Source of the DNA: Sulfuricella denitrificans
Lineage (GTDB): Bacteria; Pseudomonadota; Gammaproteobacteria; Burkholderiales; Sulfuricellaceae
Direction: 5' to 3'
Assembly (NCBI GenBank): GCA_002632355.1
Contig: NSJJ01000007.1
Coordinates: forward strand, 62,001-126,000
Length of the DNA: 64,000 nucleotides
Shown: positions 50,983-60,861 of the stretch, in pieces
Layout of the letters: every line of letters begins with the position of its first letter
Numbering within the stretch: position 1 is the first letter of the stretch
Position numbers and translations under genes: made by a program
The notes under the pieces: model-generated
What the model was told of the DNA's origin: nothing
What the model saw: only the letters and a program-made list of their open reading frames with translations
Database searches by the model: none

Positions 50983-51831
50983 TTAAGCTCGTTTGGCGAT
51001 TTCTTTGGCCACTACCGGGAAGCGGGTAAACATCTTGGCCAGCACGGTATCGGCAATATCCCTGGGATTACCGCTTTCGACATCGATCATTTCCGCCGGA
51101 TCGGTATGCGGCGTCGGGGCGAAGACCTTGCTCACCACCGTGGGCGAGCCCTTGAGGCCGATCCTGACCACATCTTCGTCGGTGATGCCTGCGGCCTCGC
51201 GATCCCAGACTTTCACTGCATGGCGCGCCGCACGGAACATGTTAGGCATGGTGGCGAAGCGCATTTCGTTGTTACCTTCGAGGATCGTGATCAGGCACGG
51301 CAGTCTTGATTTAAGCAGCTGTACGCCGCCTTCCGCGCGCCGCTCGACCACGATCTGTCCTTCCTTGGGCAGGACGGAAGAAACTTTGGAAACATAAGTC
51401 AGCAACTGGAAATCCAGGCGCTTGGCCACACCCGGCCCGACCTGCGCGGTGTCGCCGTCGATGGTCTGCTTGCCGGTGAATACCATGTCCACCGGCATGT
51501 TCTTCTGTATCTGGCGAATCGCCGAGGCAAGGGCAAAGCTGGTGGCCAGCGTGTCGGCCCCGGCAAAAGCCCGGTCGGTGATCAGGATGGCATCGTCGGC
51601 CCCGTAGGACAGCGCCTTGCGCAGCGCGCCTTCGGCCTGCGGCGGTCCCATGGTGATCACCGTCACCGTGCCGCCATGCTTGTCCTTGAGGCGCAGCGCT
51701 TCTTCAAGTGCGAACAGGTCATAGGGGTTGATGATGGCCGGAACCCCCTGGCGCATGATGGTGTTAGTCACCGGATGCACGCGAATCTGGGCGCTATCCG
51801 GAACCTGCTTGATGCAGACGACGATATGCAT
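50983..51831 (-). CDS. fixA: FixA, electron transfer flavoprotein beta subunit
   Basis: This 282-residue ETF-beta homologue starts [20 protein letters not shown]. It contains [18 protein letters not shown] and [19 protein letters not shown], the ETF-beta signature region. It lies between nifW and fixB. Confidence 0.96.
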   Translation of the reverse strand: MHIVVCIKQVPDSAQIRVHPVTNTIMRQGVPAIINPYDLFALEEALRLKDKHGGTVTVITMGPPQAEGALRKALSYGADDAILITDRAFAGADTLATSFALASAIRQIQKNMPVDMVFTGKQTIDGDTAQVGPGVAKRLDFQLLTYVSKVSSVLPKEGQIVVERRAEGGVQLLKSRLPCLITILEGNNEMRFATMPNMFRAARHAVKVWDREAAGITDEDVVRIGLKGSPTVVSKVFAPTPHTDPAEMIDVESGNPRDIADTVLAKMFTRFPVVAKEIAKRA

Positions 51832-51841
51832 GATGACCTCC

Positions 51842-52186
51842 TTACGCTACCTTTAAGCCGCGCGCCGGCATGGCATTTCGCAGGCTGTCGAGCGAAACTG
51901 TTTTGATTCCTTCTGCATCACGAAATACCTTGAACACCTTCTCCTTGACGGCACTCGAGTTGACGAAATCCTGATAAGCCTGCCCCAGCAACTCGCGGCA
52001 CTTGTCGTGCTGCTGCGTCTCGTCCATTTCAGCCAGCCCTCTGGTCTGGCGCATGTACTGGTGGAAGCGCTGCAGGATGTGCAGGCGGCTCACATTCACC
52101 ACGGTCTGGTCATATTCCAGCTGAAAGAAGTCGAGAAACTCCTCAGCCGAGGCCAGTTTGATCATCTGTTCAAAAAGTGAAGTCAT
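51842..52186 (-). CDS. nifW: NifW, nitrogenase protective/maturation protein
   Basis: This 114-residue protein matches NifW: LASAEEFLDFFQLEYDQTVVN, HILQRFHQYM, ARxxYQDFVNSSA-like end (QAYQDFVNSSAVKEKVFKVF). NifW binds the MoFe protein and supports P-cluster maturation or oxygen protection. It follows nifV by 12 bases. Confidence 0.92.
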   Translation of the reverse strand: MTSLFEQMIKLASAEEFLDFFQLEYDQTVVNVSRLHILQRFHQYMRQTRGLAEMDETQQHDKCRELLGQAYQDFVNSSAVKEKVFKVFRDAEGIKTVSLDSLRNAMPARGLKVA

Positions 52187-52198
52187 GGCGATTTTCCT

Positions 52199-53320
52199 TT
52201 AAGCCGTCAGGCCCGCTATTTCCTGATAAAATTTTCTGAGTTCGCTGATGCCCGGCGTACGCTTGGACTGGCTGGCATAGCGACGGATGCGCGCAAGGAT
52301 GGGGCCCGCCTGCCAGTCTTCCACCGGCATGCCAAGATCCTCGTAGGCGCGCATCACGGCCTTGTTTCCGGAGTGCTTGCCAAGCACCAGATGGTGGCTG
52401 CGCCCCACTTCGGCAGGATCGAAATTCTGGTAATTGACGCGGTTTTTCACCAGGCCGTCCACGTGGATACCGGACTCGTGCGTGAACACGGCAGCGCCGA
52501 CAATGCTCTTGTTGGCAGGCACTGGCCGCCCCGATGCTTGCGCCACGAGATGGGAAATCTGCGCAAAGCGCTGGGTATCGATGCCAGTATCCATGCCATA
52601 AAGATGGTGCAGGGCCATCACGGCTTCTTCCAGCGGCGCATTGCCGGCGCGCTCGCCGAGACCGTTGACCGTCGTGTTGATGTGCGTCGCCCCCGCCTTT
52701 ACCGCAGCCAGCGTATTGGCTGTGGCCAGGCCGAGATCGTTGTGGGCGTGCATCTCGATTTCGAGATCGACCGTGCTGCGCAGGGAACGGATCAATTCAT
52801 GGGTAGAAAACGGGTCGAGCACGCCCAGCGTATCGGCAATGCGCAGACGACTCCCCCCGGACTCCTGAACGGTTTCCGCCACCTGCAGCAAAAAATCCAG
52901 GTCGGCGCGGGAAGCGTCTTCGCAACCGACACAGACTTCCATCCTCAGATCGAGGGCTTCAGGCACGAAACGGCGGATGGCATCCAGCACCCAGGCACGA
53001 TCCTTGCGAATTTTGTGCTTGATCTGGAGGTCGGAAACGGGGATCGAAAGATTGACCATATCCGCGCCGCAGTGTGCCACAGCCCGAAGGTCGTCTGCCT
53101 GCATGCGTCCCCAGACCATGAGCCCGGATGGCAGGAACAGGTCGGCGATGGCGCGAATTACATCGCGTTCTTCTTCGCCCATCACAGGGATGCCGATTTC
53201 CAGCTCCGGTACGCCGGCATCGGAAAGCGCCTGGGCAATGGCAATCTTCTCTTCGCTAGTGAAGGCCACCCCGGCGCTTTGTTCGCCGTCCCGCAGGGTC
53301 GTGTCGTTGATAGTGATCAT
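52199..53320 (-). CDS. nifV: Homocitrate synthase NifV
   Basis: NifV makes homocitrate, the organic ligand of FeMo-co. It is 373 residues of the HMG-CoA-lyase-like TIM barrel: [39 protein letters not shown] (metal His pair), [17 protein letters not shown]. It leads the nifVW-fixABCX-ferredoxin-nifA run. Confidence 0.96.
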   Translation of the reverse strand: MITINDTTLRDGEQSAGVAFTSEEKIAIAQALSDAGVPELEIGIPVMGEEERDVIRAIADLFLPSGLMVWGRMQADDLRAVAHCGADMVNLSIPVSDLQIKHKIRKDRAWVLDAIRRFVPEALDLRMEVCVGCEDASRADLDFLLQVAETVQESGGSRLRIADTLGVLDPFSTHELIRSLRSTVDLEIEMHAHNDLGLATANTLAAVKAGATHINTTVNGLGERAGNAPLEEAVMALHHLYGMDTGIDTQRFAQISHLVAQASGRPVPANKSIVGAAVFTHESGIHVDGLVKNRVNYQNFDPAEVGRSHHLVLGKHSGNKAVMRAYEDLGMPVEDWQAGPILARIRRYASQSKRTPGISELRKFYQEIAGLTA

Positions 53321-53362
53321 GCTGCACCTCCTTTTGGCTGCACAAGTGTTTGAACTTGATAC

Positions 53363-53378
53363 AGCAAGGGACGTGCCA
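53363..53378 (-). promoter_or_regulatory. Sigma-54 promoter of nifV
   Basis: TGGCACGTCCCTTGCT matches the -24/-12 consensus. It should drive nifVW-fixABCX and may carry through to nifA, giving NifA positive feedback. Confidence 0.9.
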
Positions 53379-53445
53379 AGCAGGAAAACAACTATTAGTC
53401 ATTGTTTTTTATATGGTTAAGATCACATACAATAAAAGATGGCAT

Positions 53446-53461
53446 TGTCGCCTTTGCAACA
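53446..53461. promoter_or_regulatory. NifA upstream activator site of nifV
   Basis: TGTCGCCTTTGCAACA fits TGT-N10-ACA, 68 bases upstream of the -24 element. The DNA between is AT-rich (runs such as TTTTTTATATGG), as expected of an IHF-bent spacer. Confidence 0.85.
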
Positions 53462-53469
53462 ATGTCGCA

Positions 53470-53809
53470 TTCCAACTGTACGCAACTCCCCAAAAAACAA
53501 CTTTTAACCCAGATAATTCATTAGGACACGAGATGATGGCGAGGCGGTTTGCGAGGCAGTTTTTGGGCTTGAGATAAGCCGGAAAGCTATCCATAGTTTC
53601 CGTCCGATTTGGCCAGGTTCCAGCCCATAGAAATTTTTATCCGGGCGGCAGCTTGATGGGATGATCGGTCACTGGTCTGAATTTTTACAGCGGGCTATTC
53701 CGGTCCACCTCACTCGTGCTCCTGGCTCAACCTTGCACGTTTAACCCAGGGACATCCTCAGCCCAGGATACCTCCTGTGGCCACCCCGCCAGAACCCCCG
53801 ATGCAGGCC
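53470..53809. other. Gene-free stretch between nifV promoter and lipoprotein gene
   Basis: No complete gene is seen. A short plus-strand frame ending near 53577 with ARRFARQFLGLR looks like a worn protein tail, but too little remains to name it. Otherwise nothing is visible. Confidence 0.4.
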
Positions 53810-54229
53810 TTAATCACACCTCAGAAATACTCCCCTATCCTCCGGGGCACCACCCGATTTAACACGCCCGCCGCAACGATATTCCACGGTCAATACCTTG
53901 CGCCGCCCTGGATCCGGATCGCCGCACAGGCGGTTATTGGCATCAATGCCGCAGTCCCTGCGCCCCTCGCATGCCTGACGTACCGCCTGCGTTGCATCGC
54001 AGCTCCGGCCGGCGCCGTAAATCGCACGGCTGACCTGGATGCCTATTGGTGCACGAGAGCGGTAATCCCGGTCATCCTGGTACCGATCTTGGCGCGAATG
54101 CTCAGAGCGATAGCCACGATCCTCCTGATATCTGTCCTGATGCTGGTACTCGTATCGAGGCCCCGATGTCACGCATCCAGGAAGCGCAGAGACGAGGAGC
54201 AGCAGGCTGAAAATTGGCAGGGGTTTCAT
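53810..54229 (-). CDS. Small lipoprotein with lectin-like C-terminal domain
   Basis: This protein is about 139 residues. A lipoprotein signal (KPLPIFSLLLLVSALPGC) is followed by a charged Tyr/Arg/Asp-rich linker with repeated RYQxDR units. The C-terminal domain has cysteine and glycine positions like galactose-binding (SUEL-type) lectin modules: YGAGRSCDATQAVRQAC, NNRLCGDPDPGRRKVL, VEYRC. The ATG at 54229 follows the exporter gene by 28 bases. Confidence 0.7.
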   Translation of the reverse strand: MKPLPIFSLLLLVSALPGCVTSGPRYEYQHQDRYQEDRGYRSEHSRQDRYQDDRDYRSRAPIGIQVSRAIYGAGRSCDATQAVRQACEGRRDCGIDANNRLCGDPDPGRRKVLTVEYRCGGRVKSGGAPEDRGVFLRCD

Positions 54230-54257
54230 AGGTTTTTCCTGGAGATGTAAAGCCATA

Positions 54258-55442
54258 TTACACCTCCAGCGTCGCCACCAGTTTCCGGTGCACCAGCCAC
54301 GCAGCAACTCCGCACAAAGCCATGACACCGGCCAGCGGCATCACCGTGCCATCGTGCAGGAGGCCTACCAGCGTTCCCGCCAGCGTGGCCAGGCCGAACT
54401 GCAAGGCGCCCATCAGTGCCGAAGCCGTGCCGGCTTTTTGCCCATGGGTGGCAAGAGCGGCGGCCGAGGAATTGGGGTTGATATACCCCAGGCTGGCTAC
54501 GTACACGAAAAATCCCGCGCTCAGCAGCGGCAACGAGAGCCCGCCCATAAGGCCCAGCACTGCAAGGCTCGCGCCCGCCAGGGCCGGCGCCCACAGAGCG
54601 CGCCGTAATAGCAAGGTAGGCGGATGGTGCCTCAAACTGCGCGCATTCAGCTGACTGGCGACGATCAAACCCAATGCGTTGGCGCCGAAAATCCAGCCAT
54701 AGTGCTGCGCTGGAACACCATACAAATCAATCAGCACGAATGGCGATCCCGCGATGTAGGCAAACATTCCCGACATCGCCAGCCCGCCGGACAGCGTGTA
54801 GGCAAGAAAGGCGCGATTGGCCAGCAGGCTGCGAAAATCACCCAGTACCCTGGCCAAACGGAGCGGCGCGGCATCTCGCGTATCGTGTGTTTCCTGCAGG
54901 CCGAACCACACGGCAACCAGGCACAGCAGGGAAAACCCGGCAAGGAAGTCGAACACCGCGCGCCAGCCGAGAAGCACCACGACCCAGCCCCCCAGAGTAG
55001 GCGCGAGGATCGGCGCAAGCCCCATTACCAGCATCAGCATGGAAAAAGCGCGCGCCGCCTCGCGTGTAGCGCAGCGGTCACGCACCACGGCGCGCACAAT
55101 CACCATTCCGGCGCAACCGCCGAAAGCCTGGAGAAAACGCCAGGCAACCAATGCAGGCACGCTGCCGGCCAGAGCGCAGCCGAGCGAAGCGAAAAAATAC
55201 AGGGCAAATCCAGCCAGCAAAGGTTTCCTGCGCCCGAATCTGTCACTCAGCGGGCCATATACCACCTGCCCCAGTGCGAGCCCGATGAAGAAGCTGGCAA
55301 GGGTAAACTCGACCCCGCCCGGACGGGCGCCCAGATCTTTTTCGATTGCGGGAAATCCCGGCAAATACATGTCGATGGACAGTGGCCCGATTGCGATCAG
55401 GGCACCAAGCAGAAACAGCCAGCGGATGGGAATGCAGGTCAA
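54258..55442 (-). CDS. Bcr/CflA-family drug exporter (MFS)
   Basis: This is a 394-residue inner-membrane transporter with about 12 hydrophobic segments. The MFS motif GPLSDRFGRRKPLLAG follows the second segment, and the family start IAIGPLSIDMYLPGFPAI is typical of Bcr/CflA. The substrate is unknown. It is followed closely by the lipoprotein gene. Confidence 0.92.
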   Translation of the reverse strand: MTCIPIRWLFLLGALIAIGPLSIDMYLPGFPAIEKDLGARPGGVEFTLASFFIGLALGQVVYGPLSDRFGRRKPLLAGFALYFFASLGCALAGSVPALVAWRFLQAFGGCAGMVIVRAVVRDRCATREAARAFSMLMLVMGLAPILAPTLGGWVVVLLGWRAVFDFLAGFSLLCLVAVWFGLQETHDTRDAAPLRLARVLGDFRSLLANRAFLAYTLSGGLAMSGMFAYIAGSPFVLIDLYGVPAQHYGWIFGANALGLIVASQLNARSLRHHPPTLLLRRALWAPALAGASLAVLGLMGGLSLPLLSAGFFVYVASLGYINPNSSAAALATHGQKAGTASALMGALQFGLATLAGTLVGLLHDGTVMPLAGVMALCGVAAWLVHRKLVATLEV

Positions 55443-55667
55443 AGCTTGTACTCGGTAACCGCATCGTGGCGGCAGGTTGGAAATGATAAAAGCCGTAAGT
55501 ATAGCGCCAGGCAGACCCAGGAAAAATCGCCGGGGAAATTTGATTTTCCCGACCTGAATTAGGTATAAACCCGGATAATCCGTCAGGTGCCTGCACCAGC
55601 GGTGCCGGGCTTTTAAATTGTTCCTGGAAAGCCAATCATTAACCCAAACAATCCATTACCCGCCTTT

Positions 55668-56975
55668 ATGAAAAACACGGATTACCTGCAACGCAGCCTG
55701 AATTCGGTCTGGCACCCCTGCAGCCAGATGAAGCACTTCGAAACCCTGCCGCTCATCCCCATCGCCCGGGGAGAGGGCATGTGGCTGTATGATTTCGAGA
55801 ACAGGCGCTATCTGGATGCCATCAGCTCGTGGTGGGTCAACCTGTTCGGCCATTGCAACCCGCGTATCAATGCCGCCCTCAGGGACCAGCTCGACCGGCT
55901 GGAGCATGTCATCCTGGCCGGATTCACCCACCAGCCGGTGATCGAGCTTTCCGAGCGTCTGTCCGCGCTCACAGGACTCGGGCACTGCTTCTACGGTTCG
56001 GATGGGGCTTCGGCCACGGAAATCGCGCTCAAGATGAGTTTCCATTACTGGCGCAATAACGACCAGCCGGAAAAAACCCGCTTCATCAGCCTGCAGAACA
56101 GCTACCACGGCGAAACCATCGGCGCGCTTTCCGTCACCGATGTCGCCCTGTTCAAGGATACATACGCCCCGCTGCTGCGCCAGAGCACCCAGGTACCGAC
56201 ACCCGACTGGCGCTACGCCGAAAAGGGAGAATCCGCGCGCGATTTCGCGACCCGCTGCGCCATGCAGTTGCGCGCCCATCTCGAACAGCATCATGGCGAG
56301 ACCGCCGCCTTCATCATCGAACCGCTGGTGCAGGGTGCCGCCGGCATGGGCATGTACGACGCCGAATACCTGCGTCAGGCACGGGCGATCTGCGACGAGT
56401 TCAAGGTCCATCTTATTGCCGATGAAATTGCCGTCGGATTCGGCCGCACCGGGACAATGTTTGCTTGCGAACAGGCCGGCATCCGGCCCGATTTCATGTG
56501 TTTGTCCAAAGGGATCAGCGGCGGCTACCTGCCGCTTTCCGCAGTGCTGACCACGGATGCAGTTTTTCAGGCCTTTTATCACGACGAAACGGCAAAAGGC
56601 TTCCTGCATTCCCACTCCTACACCGGCAACGCGCTGGCCTGCCGCGCCGCGCTGGCGACGCTGGACATCTTCGAGCAGGACGGGGTGATCGAAGCCAACC
56701 GCATCAAGGCCGAATATTTCAACCGGGCCGCACAAGCGCTGCGCGAGCACCCCAGGGTGAAGAATTTCCGCCACAGCGGCATGATCTGGGCTTTTGAAGT
56801 CGAGAGCAGCACGCCCCACTTTTCGCGCGCCTTCTACCAACGGGCGCTGCAACACGAACTGCTGCTGCGCCCGATGGGCAACACGGTGTATTTCATGCCG
56901 CCCTATATCATCAGCGAAGAAGAAATCAACTTCCTAATCAGCGGCACACTCAAAATTCTGGAACAACCATGTTAG
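55668..56975 (+). CDS. bioA: Adenosylmethionine-8-amino-7-oxononanoate aminotransferase
   Basis: This is a biotin-pathway PLP enzyme that converts KAPA to DAPA with SAM as amino donor; 435 residues. It has [58 protein letters not shown] and the PLP lysine in [12 protein letters not shown]. No other bio gene is adjacent. It overlaps tsaD by seven bases, an unusual pairing. Confidence 0.95.
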   Translation: MKNTDYLQRSLNSVWHPCSQMKHFETLPLIPIARGEGMWLYDFENRRYLDAISSWWVNLFGHCNPRINAALRDQLDRLEHVILAGFTHQPVIELSERLSALTGLGHCFYGSDGASATEIALKMSFHYWRNNDQPEKTRFISLQNSYHGETIGALSVTDVALFKDTYAPLLRQSTQVPTPDWRYAEKGESARDFATRCAMQLRAHLEQHHGETAAFIIEPLVQGAAGMGMYDAEYLRQARAICDEFKVHLIADEIAVGFGRTGTMFACEQAGIRPDFMCLSKGISGGYLPLSAVLTTDAVFQAFYHDETAKGFLHSHSYTGNALACRAALATLDIFEQDGVIEANRIKAEYFNRAAQALREHPRVKNFRHSGMIWAFEVESSTPHFSRAFYQRALQHELLLRPMGNTVYFMPPYIISEEEINFLISGTLKILEQPC

Positions 56976-58003
56976 TCCTCGGCATCGAATCCTCCTGCGA
57001 CGAAACCGGCGTTGCGCTTTATCACACCGAACGCGGCCTGCTCGCCCACGCCCTGCATTCCCAGGTGGCGATGCATGCCGAGTACGGCGGCGTGGTGCCG
57101 GAACTGGCTTCGCGCGACCATATCCGCCGCGTGCTGCCACTCACCCGTCAGGTGCTGAAGGAAGCGGGCTGCACCCTCCATGACATCGAAGGCATCGCCT
57201 ACACCGAAGGGCCGGGGCTGGCCGGGGCGCTGCTGGTGGGCGCGAGCATTGCCGCCGCGCTGGCGTTTGCACTCAAGGTGCCGACCGTCGGCGTGCATCA
57301 CCTTGAAGGGCACCTGCTGGCCCCGCTGCTGGAAGAGAATCCACCCGAATTTCCCTTTATTGCGCTGCTGGTTTCCGGCGGCCACTCGCAACTGATGGAA
57401 GTGACCGGCATCGGCCAGTACGCCACTTTGGGCGACACGCTGGACGACGCCGCCGGGGAGGCTTTCGACAAGACCGCCAAACTGCTGGGGCTGGGCTATC
57501 CGGGCGGACCTGCGCTTTCGATGCTGGCACAGCAGGGCAATCAGGGCCGCTTCTCCCTGCCGCGCCCGATGCTCAAGAGCGGCGACCTGAATTTCAGCTT
57601 CAGCGGCCTCAAGACCGCAGTCCTGACCCTGGTCAAACAGCAAACAAGCGACGGGCGCGAACTGGACGAACAAACCCGTGCGGATATTTGCCTGGCCTTC
57701 CAGGAAGCCATCGTGGAAGTGCTGACCAGAAAATCCATCGCCGCGCTCAAACAAACCGGCTTGTCGCGTCTGGTCGTGGCGGGCGGCGTGGGCGCCAACA
57801 GACAGCTCAGGGACGGCCTCAGCCAGGCAGCGGCAAAAAAACGCTTCGAGGTGTTCTACCCCAAGCTGGAATTCTGCACCGACAACGGCGCGATGATCGC
57901 CTTTGCCGGCGCGATGCGCCTGCGGCAGGAGGGGCGCCGCACCATGAATTTTCCCATCAAGCCGAGATGGGATCTGGAAACGCTGGCAGCGCCTAGCCCT
58001 TGA
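56969..58003 (+). CDS. tsaD: tRNA threonylcarbamoyladenosine transferase subunit TsaD
   Basis: TsaD transfers threonylcarbamoyl to A37 of ANN-decoding tRNAs; 344 residues. It has the start [15 protein letters not shown], the metal-binding [13 protein letters not shown] (HxxxH), the nucleotide motif [12 protein letters not shown], and the late [15 protein letters not shown] and [13 protein letters not shown]. Confidence 0.97.
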   Translation: MLVLGIESSCDETGVALYHTERGLLAHALHSQVAMHAEYGGVVPELASRDHIRRVLPLTRQVLKEAGCTLHDIEGIAYTEGPGLAGALLVGASIAAALAFALKVPTVGVHHLEGHLLAPLLEENPPEFPFIALLVSGGHSQLMEVTGIGQYATLGDTLDDAAGEAFDKTAKLLGLGYPGGPALSMLAQQGNQGRFSLPRPMLKSGDLNFSFSGLKTAVLTLVKQQTSDGRELDEQTRADICLAFQEAIVEVLTRKSIAALKQTGLSRLVVAGGVGANRQLRDGLSQAAAKKRFEVFYPKLEFCTDNGAMIAFAGAMRLRQEGRRTMNFPIKPRWDLETLAAPSP

Positions 58004-58781
58004 TCTGAGCCGCCCAGCGCAGCAGGGTTTCGCTGCCCAGCCAGCGCCCGAGGTATTCCGGAAAAAACAGCAGCGCGCCCATGGCGGCCAGAACCGCCAG
58101 CAGCAGCGCGTGGCTGAACAGGCTTTCCGGTCGCAGGATGCCCCAGTATTTCATGGTCAGGAACACGAAATCCTTGCGATGTTCGGACATGCGGCGGTAC
58201 TTGATCACCATGTTGACCAGCAGGTACACCAGATAGCCGCCGCCAAGCGAGGCGAACACGATGCGGAAGATGCCCAGCATGTCCAGGCTACCTTCACCCA
58301 CGCGGTGGAACATCAGGGACAGGATACCCATTGCCAGCGAGGCCGTTACCGCGATCAGCACATTGGCGATCAGGCGGCGCCGTTCACGCGCCAGGTCCTG
58401 CTGACGCTGGATAAAGAAAGCGTCCACTTCGTGCTTGAGGTATTCGACCTTTTCCTGAACCAGCGCCGCAATCTCCGCTTTCATCACCCGGGTGCGCTCG
58501 TCCATGGCCTGCCCCAGGCGATCTGCGGCATAGTCCACCATCTCCCTTACATCCGATTTGGTGAACTGGCGCTGGCTGTGCAGTTCTGCGGAAATCTTGT
58601 CGAGCTTGGCGTCCACTTCCCGGCTTGCATCCAGCACCACCTCGCGCATTTCGCCACTCGCCTGGGCGATGCCTTCGCGCACCACGCCGTCGAGCTTTTC
58701 GCTGGCATGATCGATCGCGGTGCGGGAAACCTGCTCCAGGTTTTCCCGCGCATAGTCCATTTCTTTCTGGAACCAGGTCAT
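57993..58781 (-). CDS. Membrane protein with long coiled coil
   Basis: This 262-residue protein is not assigned to a family. The first 135 residues are charged and helical (a coiled coil with apolipoprotein-like repeats, e.g. [20 protein letters not shown]). Three or four hydrophobic segments follow ([56 protein letters not shown]). It overlaps the end of tsaD tail to tail and precedes plsY on the minus strand by convergent layout. Confidence 0.75.
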   Translation of the reverse strand: MTWFQKEMDYARENLEQVSRTAIDHASEKLDGVVREGIAQASGEMREVVLDASREVDAKLDKISAELHSQRQFTKSDVREMVDYAADRLGQAMDERTRVMKAEIAALVQEKVEYLKHEVDAFFIQRQQDLARERRRLIANVLIAVTASLAMGILSLMFHRVGEGSLDMLGIFRIVFASLGGGYLVYLLVNMVIKYRRMSEHRKDFVFLTMKYWGILRPESLFSHALLLAVLAAMGALLFFPEYLGRWLGSETLLRWAAQIKG

Positions 58782-58792
58782 GACCTATGCCT

Positions 58793-59419
58793 TCATTCCG
58801 GCGGGGAATCGCCCGGCCTGGACTTGCCGCCGATGCGGGTTTCCCTGCCGGACAACAGGTTGCGGATATTGGATTGATGGCGCCACACCAGCAGCGCGGA
58901 AAGCAGCAGGACGGCCAGGCTCAGGCTGCGGCTCCCGAGGATCGTGTACCCGTAAAGCGGCGCAAAGCCCGCCGCGATCAGCGCGGAAAGGGAGGATGTG
59001 CGCCACATGTAAGTCGCCAGCAGCCAGGTAGCCAGAACCGCCAGCCCCATCCATACATTGAGCGCCAGCAGGATACCCAGCGCCGTGGCCACGCCCTTGC
59101 CGCCATGGAATCCGAAAAACACCGGGTACACATGCCCGACAAACACGGCCAGCGCCACGGCGGCAATCCCTGCTTCTCCCACGCCGTAAGCCGGTCCATA
59201 GGCAGCTGCCAGAAATACTGCCAGCCAGCCTTTGGCCGCATCGCCCAGCAGGGTCAGCGCCGCCGCCAGTTTTTTCCCTGTACGCAAGACATTGGTGGCG
59301 CCCGGATTCTTCGAACCGAAAGAACGCGGATCCGCCAGACCGAACGCCTTGCTCACGATCACGGCAAAGGAAAGGGAACCGATCAGGTAGGCGATGACAA
59401 CAAAAACTATCGAGGGCAT
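58793..59419 (-). CDS. plsY: Glycerol-3-phosphate acyltransferase PlsY
   Basis: PlsY acylates glycerol-3-phosphate from acyl-phosphate in phospholipid synthesis. It is a 208-residue membrane protein with the three family motifs: [27 protein letters not shown] and [14 protein letters not shown]. It is divergent from folB, as often seen beside tsaD in betaproteobacteria. Confidence 0.95.
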   Translation of the reverse strand: MPSIVFVVIAYLIGSLSFAVIVSKAFGLADPRSFGSKNPGATNVLRTGKKLAAALTLLGDAAKGWLAVFLAAAYGPAYGVGEAGIAAVALAVFVGHVYPVFFGFHGGKGVATALGILLALNVWMGLAVLATWLLATYMWRTSSLSALIAAGFAPLYGYTILGSRSLSLAVLLLSALLVWRHQSNIRNLLSGRETRIGGKSRPGDSPPE

Positions 59420-59496
59420 AACAAATCACTTAAAATCGCAAGCTTCGAATTTTACGGCAAAAAAGGGCGCCCGCATAACCATCGCGCCCATACACC

Positions 59497-59853
59497 ATGG
59501 ACATCATCTTTCTCAACGAATTCAGGGCCGAGACCATCATCGGCGTTTACCCATGGGAACGGGAAGTGCCGCAAACCATCCAGCTCGACCTGGAAATCGG
59601 CCTGCCGCATAGCCGCGCCGGCATCAGCGACGATGTGGCGGATACCATCGACTACGGCAAGGTGGTGGAACGCATTCAGCAGACACTGGCAGAAAAACAC
59701 TTTTTACTGGTGGAAGCGCTGGCGGAACATCTCGCGCAACTGGTGATGCAGGAATTCGGCGCCCCCTGGCTCAAGATCAGCATCACCAAGCTCGGCCTGA
59801 TACGCGGGGTCAAGCGCCTGGGCATCACCATCGAGCGGGGCACGAAATCCTGA
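59497..59853 (+). CDS. folB: Dihydroneopterin aldolase
   Basis: This is a folate-pathway enzyme of 118 residues: MDIIFLNEFRAETIIGVYPWE, TIDYGKVVERI, FLLVEALAEHLAQLV and the C-terminal VKRLGITIERG. All the expected substrate-site residues (E in RAETIIG, the YGKV region and the EALAE segment) are present. Confidence 0.95.
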   Translation: MDIIFLNEFRAETIIGVYPWEREVPQTIQLDLEIGLPHSRAGISDDVADTIDYGKVVERIQQTLAEKHFLLVEALAEHLAQLVMQEFGAPWLKISITKLGLIRGVKRLGITIERGTKS

Positions 59854-60593
59854 CCGGATTCCCCGCCGACGCCCTGATTGCCGCGCCGGTCATACTCTCG
59901 CTGGCTTACTTCATTCGCGGCATCTCCGGTTTTGGCTCGGGCCTGATCGCAGTCCCCTTGCTGGCGCATTTTCTGCCGCTGCAATTTGTGGTGCCGTTCA
60001 TTCTGCTGCTCGACTTCACCGCCTCGGTGGTGATGGGCCACAAGGCAAGGGAGCACGTCAACTGGAAGGAAATCCGCCCCCTGCTGCCGTTCAGCCTGAT
60101 CGGCATCGTTCTTGGCGTGATGCTGCTGACCAGCCTGCCCAGGGAGCCGCTGCTGACCGGCCTGGGACTCTTCGTGATGGCATTCGGGGTGCGCAACATC
60201 CTCGACCTGCACGGAGACAAACCCGCTTCGCAATGGTGGGCCATTCCGGTGGGCCTGACAGGGGGCACGGTGGGCGCGCTGTTCGGCACCGGCGGGCCGC
60301 CTTACATCATTTATCTTTCCCACCGCCTGCGCGACAAGGTCGAATTGCGCGCCACATTCTCGGGTTTGTTCCTGATAGACGGAGGGGTGCGTCTGGTGAC
60401 TTTCCTCGTCATCGGATTGCTGCTGCAACCGGGCCTGCTGCTGGCCTACATCCTTGCCCTGCCAATCATGGCTGCGGGGCTCAAGGTGGGCCATAAGGTT
60501 CATCTTGGCCTGAGCAATCAGCAAATGCTCAGGCTGATCGGCGCATTGCTGCTGGGAAGCGGGATTTCACTTTTGTGGAAAGCCTGGAGTTAG
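59850..60593 (+). CDS. TauE/SafE-family membrane permease
   Basis: This is a DUF81/TauE-SafE permease of about 247 residues with eight or so hydrophobic segments (IAAPVILSLAYFIRGISGFG; LTGGTVGALFGTGGPPYIIY). Family members move sulfonates, sulfite or related organic anions. The frame is open upstream with no ATG. The CTG at 59850 overlaps the folB stop (CTGA) and gives a family-length start TGFPADALIAAPV, so I take it as the likely start. Confidence 0.82.
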   Translation: MTGFPADALIAAPVILSLAYFIRGISGFGSGLIAVPLLAHFLPLQFVVPFILLLDFTASVVMGHKAREHVNWKEIRPLLPFSLIGIVLGVMLLTSLPREPLLTGLGLFVMAFGVRNILDLHGDKPASQWWAIPVGLTGGTVGALFGTGGPPYIIYLSHRLRDKVELRATFSGLFLIDGGVRLVTFLVIGLLLQPGLLLAYILALPIMAAGLKVGHKVHLGLSNQQMLRLIGALLLGSGISLLWKAWS

Positions 60594-60861
60594 AACCGGC
60601 CAAGGGAATGTTACCGTGAGTTTACCTCCTCACCCCCCTTGTGCGAGCATCCGCTACGCGAATTGCCTGCTTGACCCGCTTCGGGGGGAAGCGGGTCTGC
60701 CCCTCTCCGACCTGCCCCTCCCCTGTCTCGCCAGAGCGAGCAGCTTCGCTGCCGCTCTCGGCGGGGACACTCCTTCAAGTGTGTTGTTCCGCTTCAGCGG
60801 AATACAACCACGGGGAAGACCCCTGCGATCTTGCGGGTGACAAGGGGAGGATGGGAGGGGT
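60594..60861. other. Gene-free stretch before the sox operon end
   Basis: This stretch is C- and G-rich with CCCTC/GGGAG tracts at both ends (CCTCCTCACCCCCC on the left, GGGGAGGATGGGAGGGG on the right), so it can fold as one long imperfect hairpin. No frame looks coding. It follows the soxB stop on the minus strand. Confidence 0.4.

Noticed and set aside
53350-53577. A small plus-strand gene ending ARRFARQFLGLR
   Set aside because: Its first part lies on the nifV sigma-54 promoter and NifA site. Only the last dozen residues look protein-like, so at most it is a worn remnant.
54624-55562. Long plus-strand frames antisense to the exporter gene
   Set aside because: They are GC-rich shadows of the MFS gene, which has clear transporter motifs on the minus strand.
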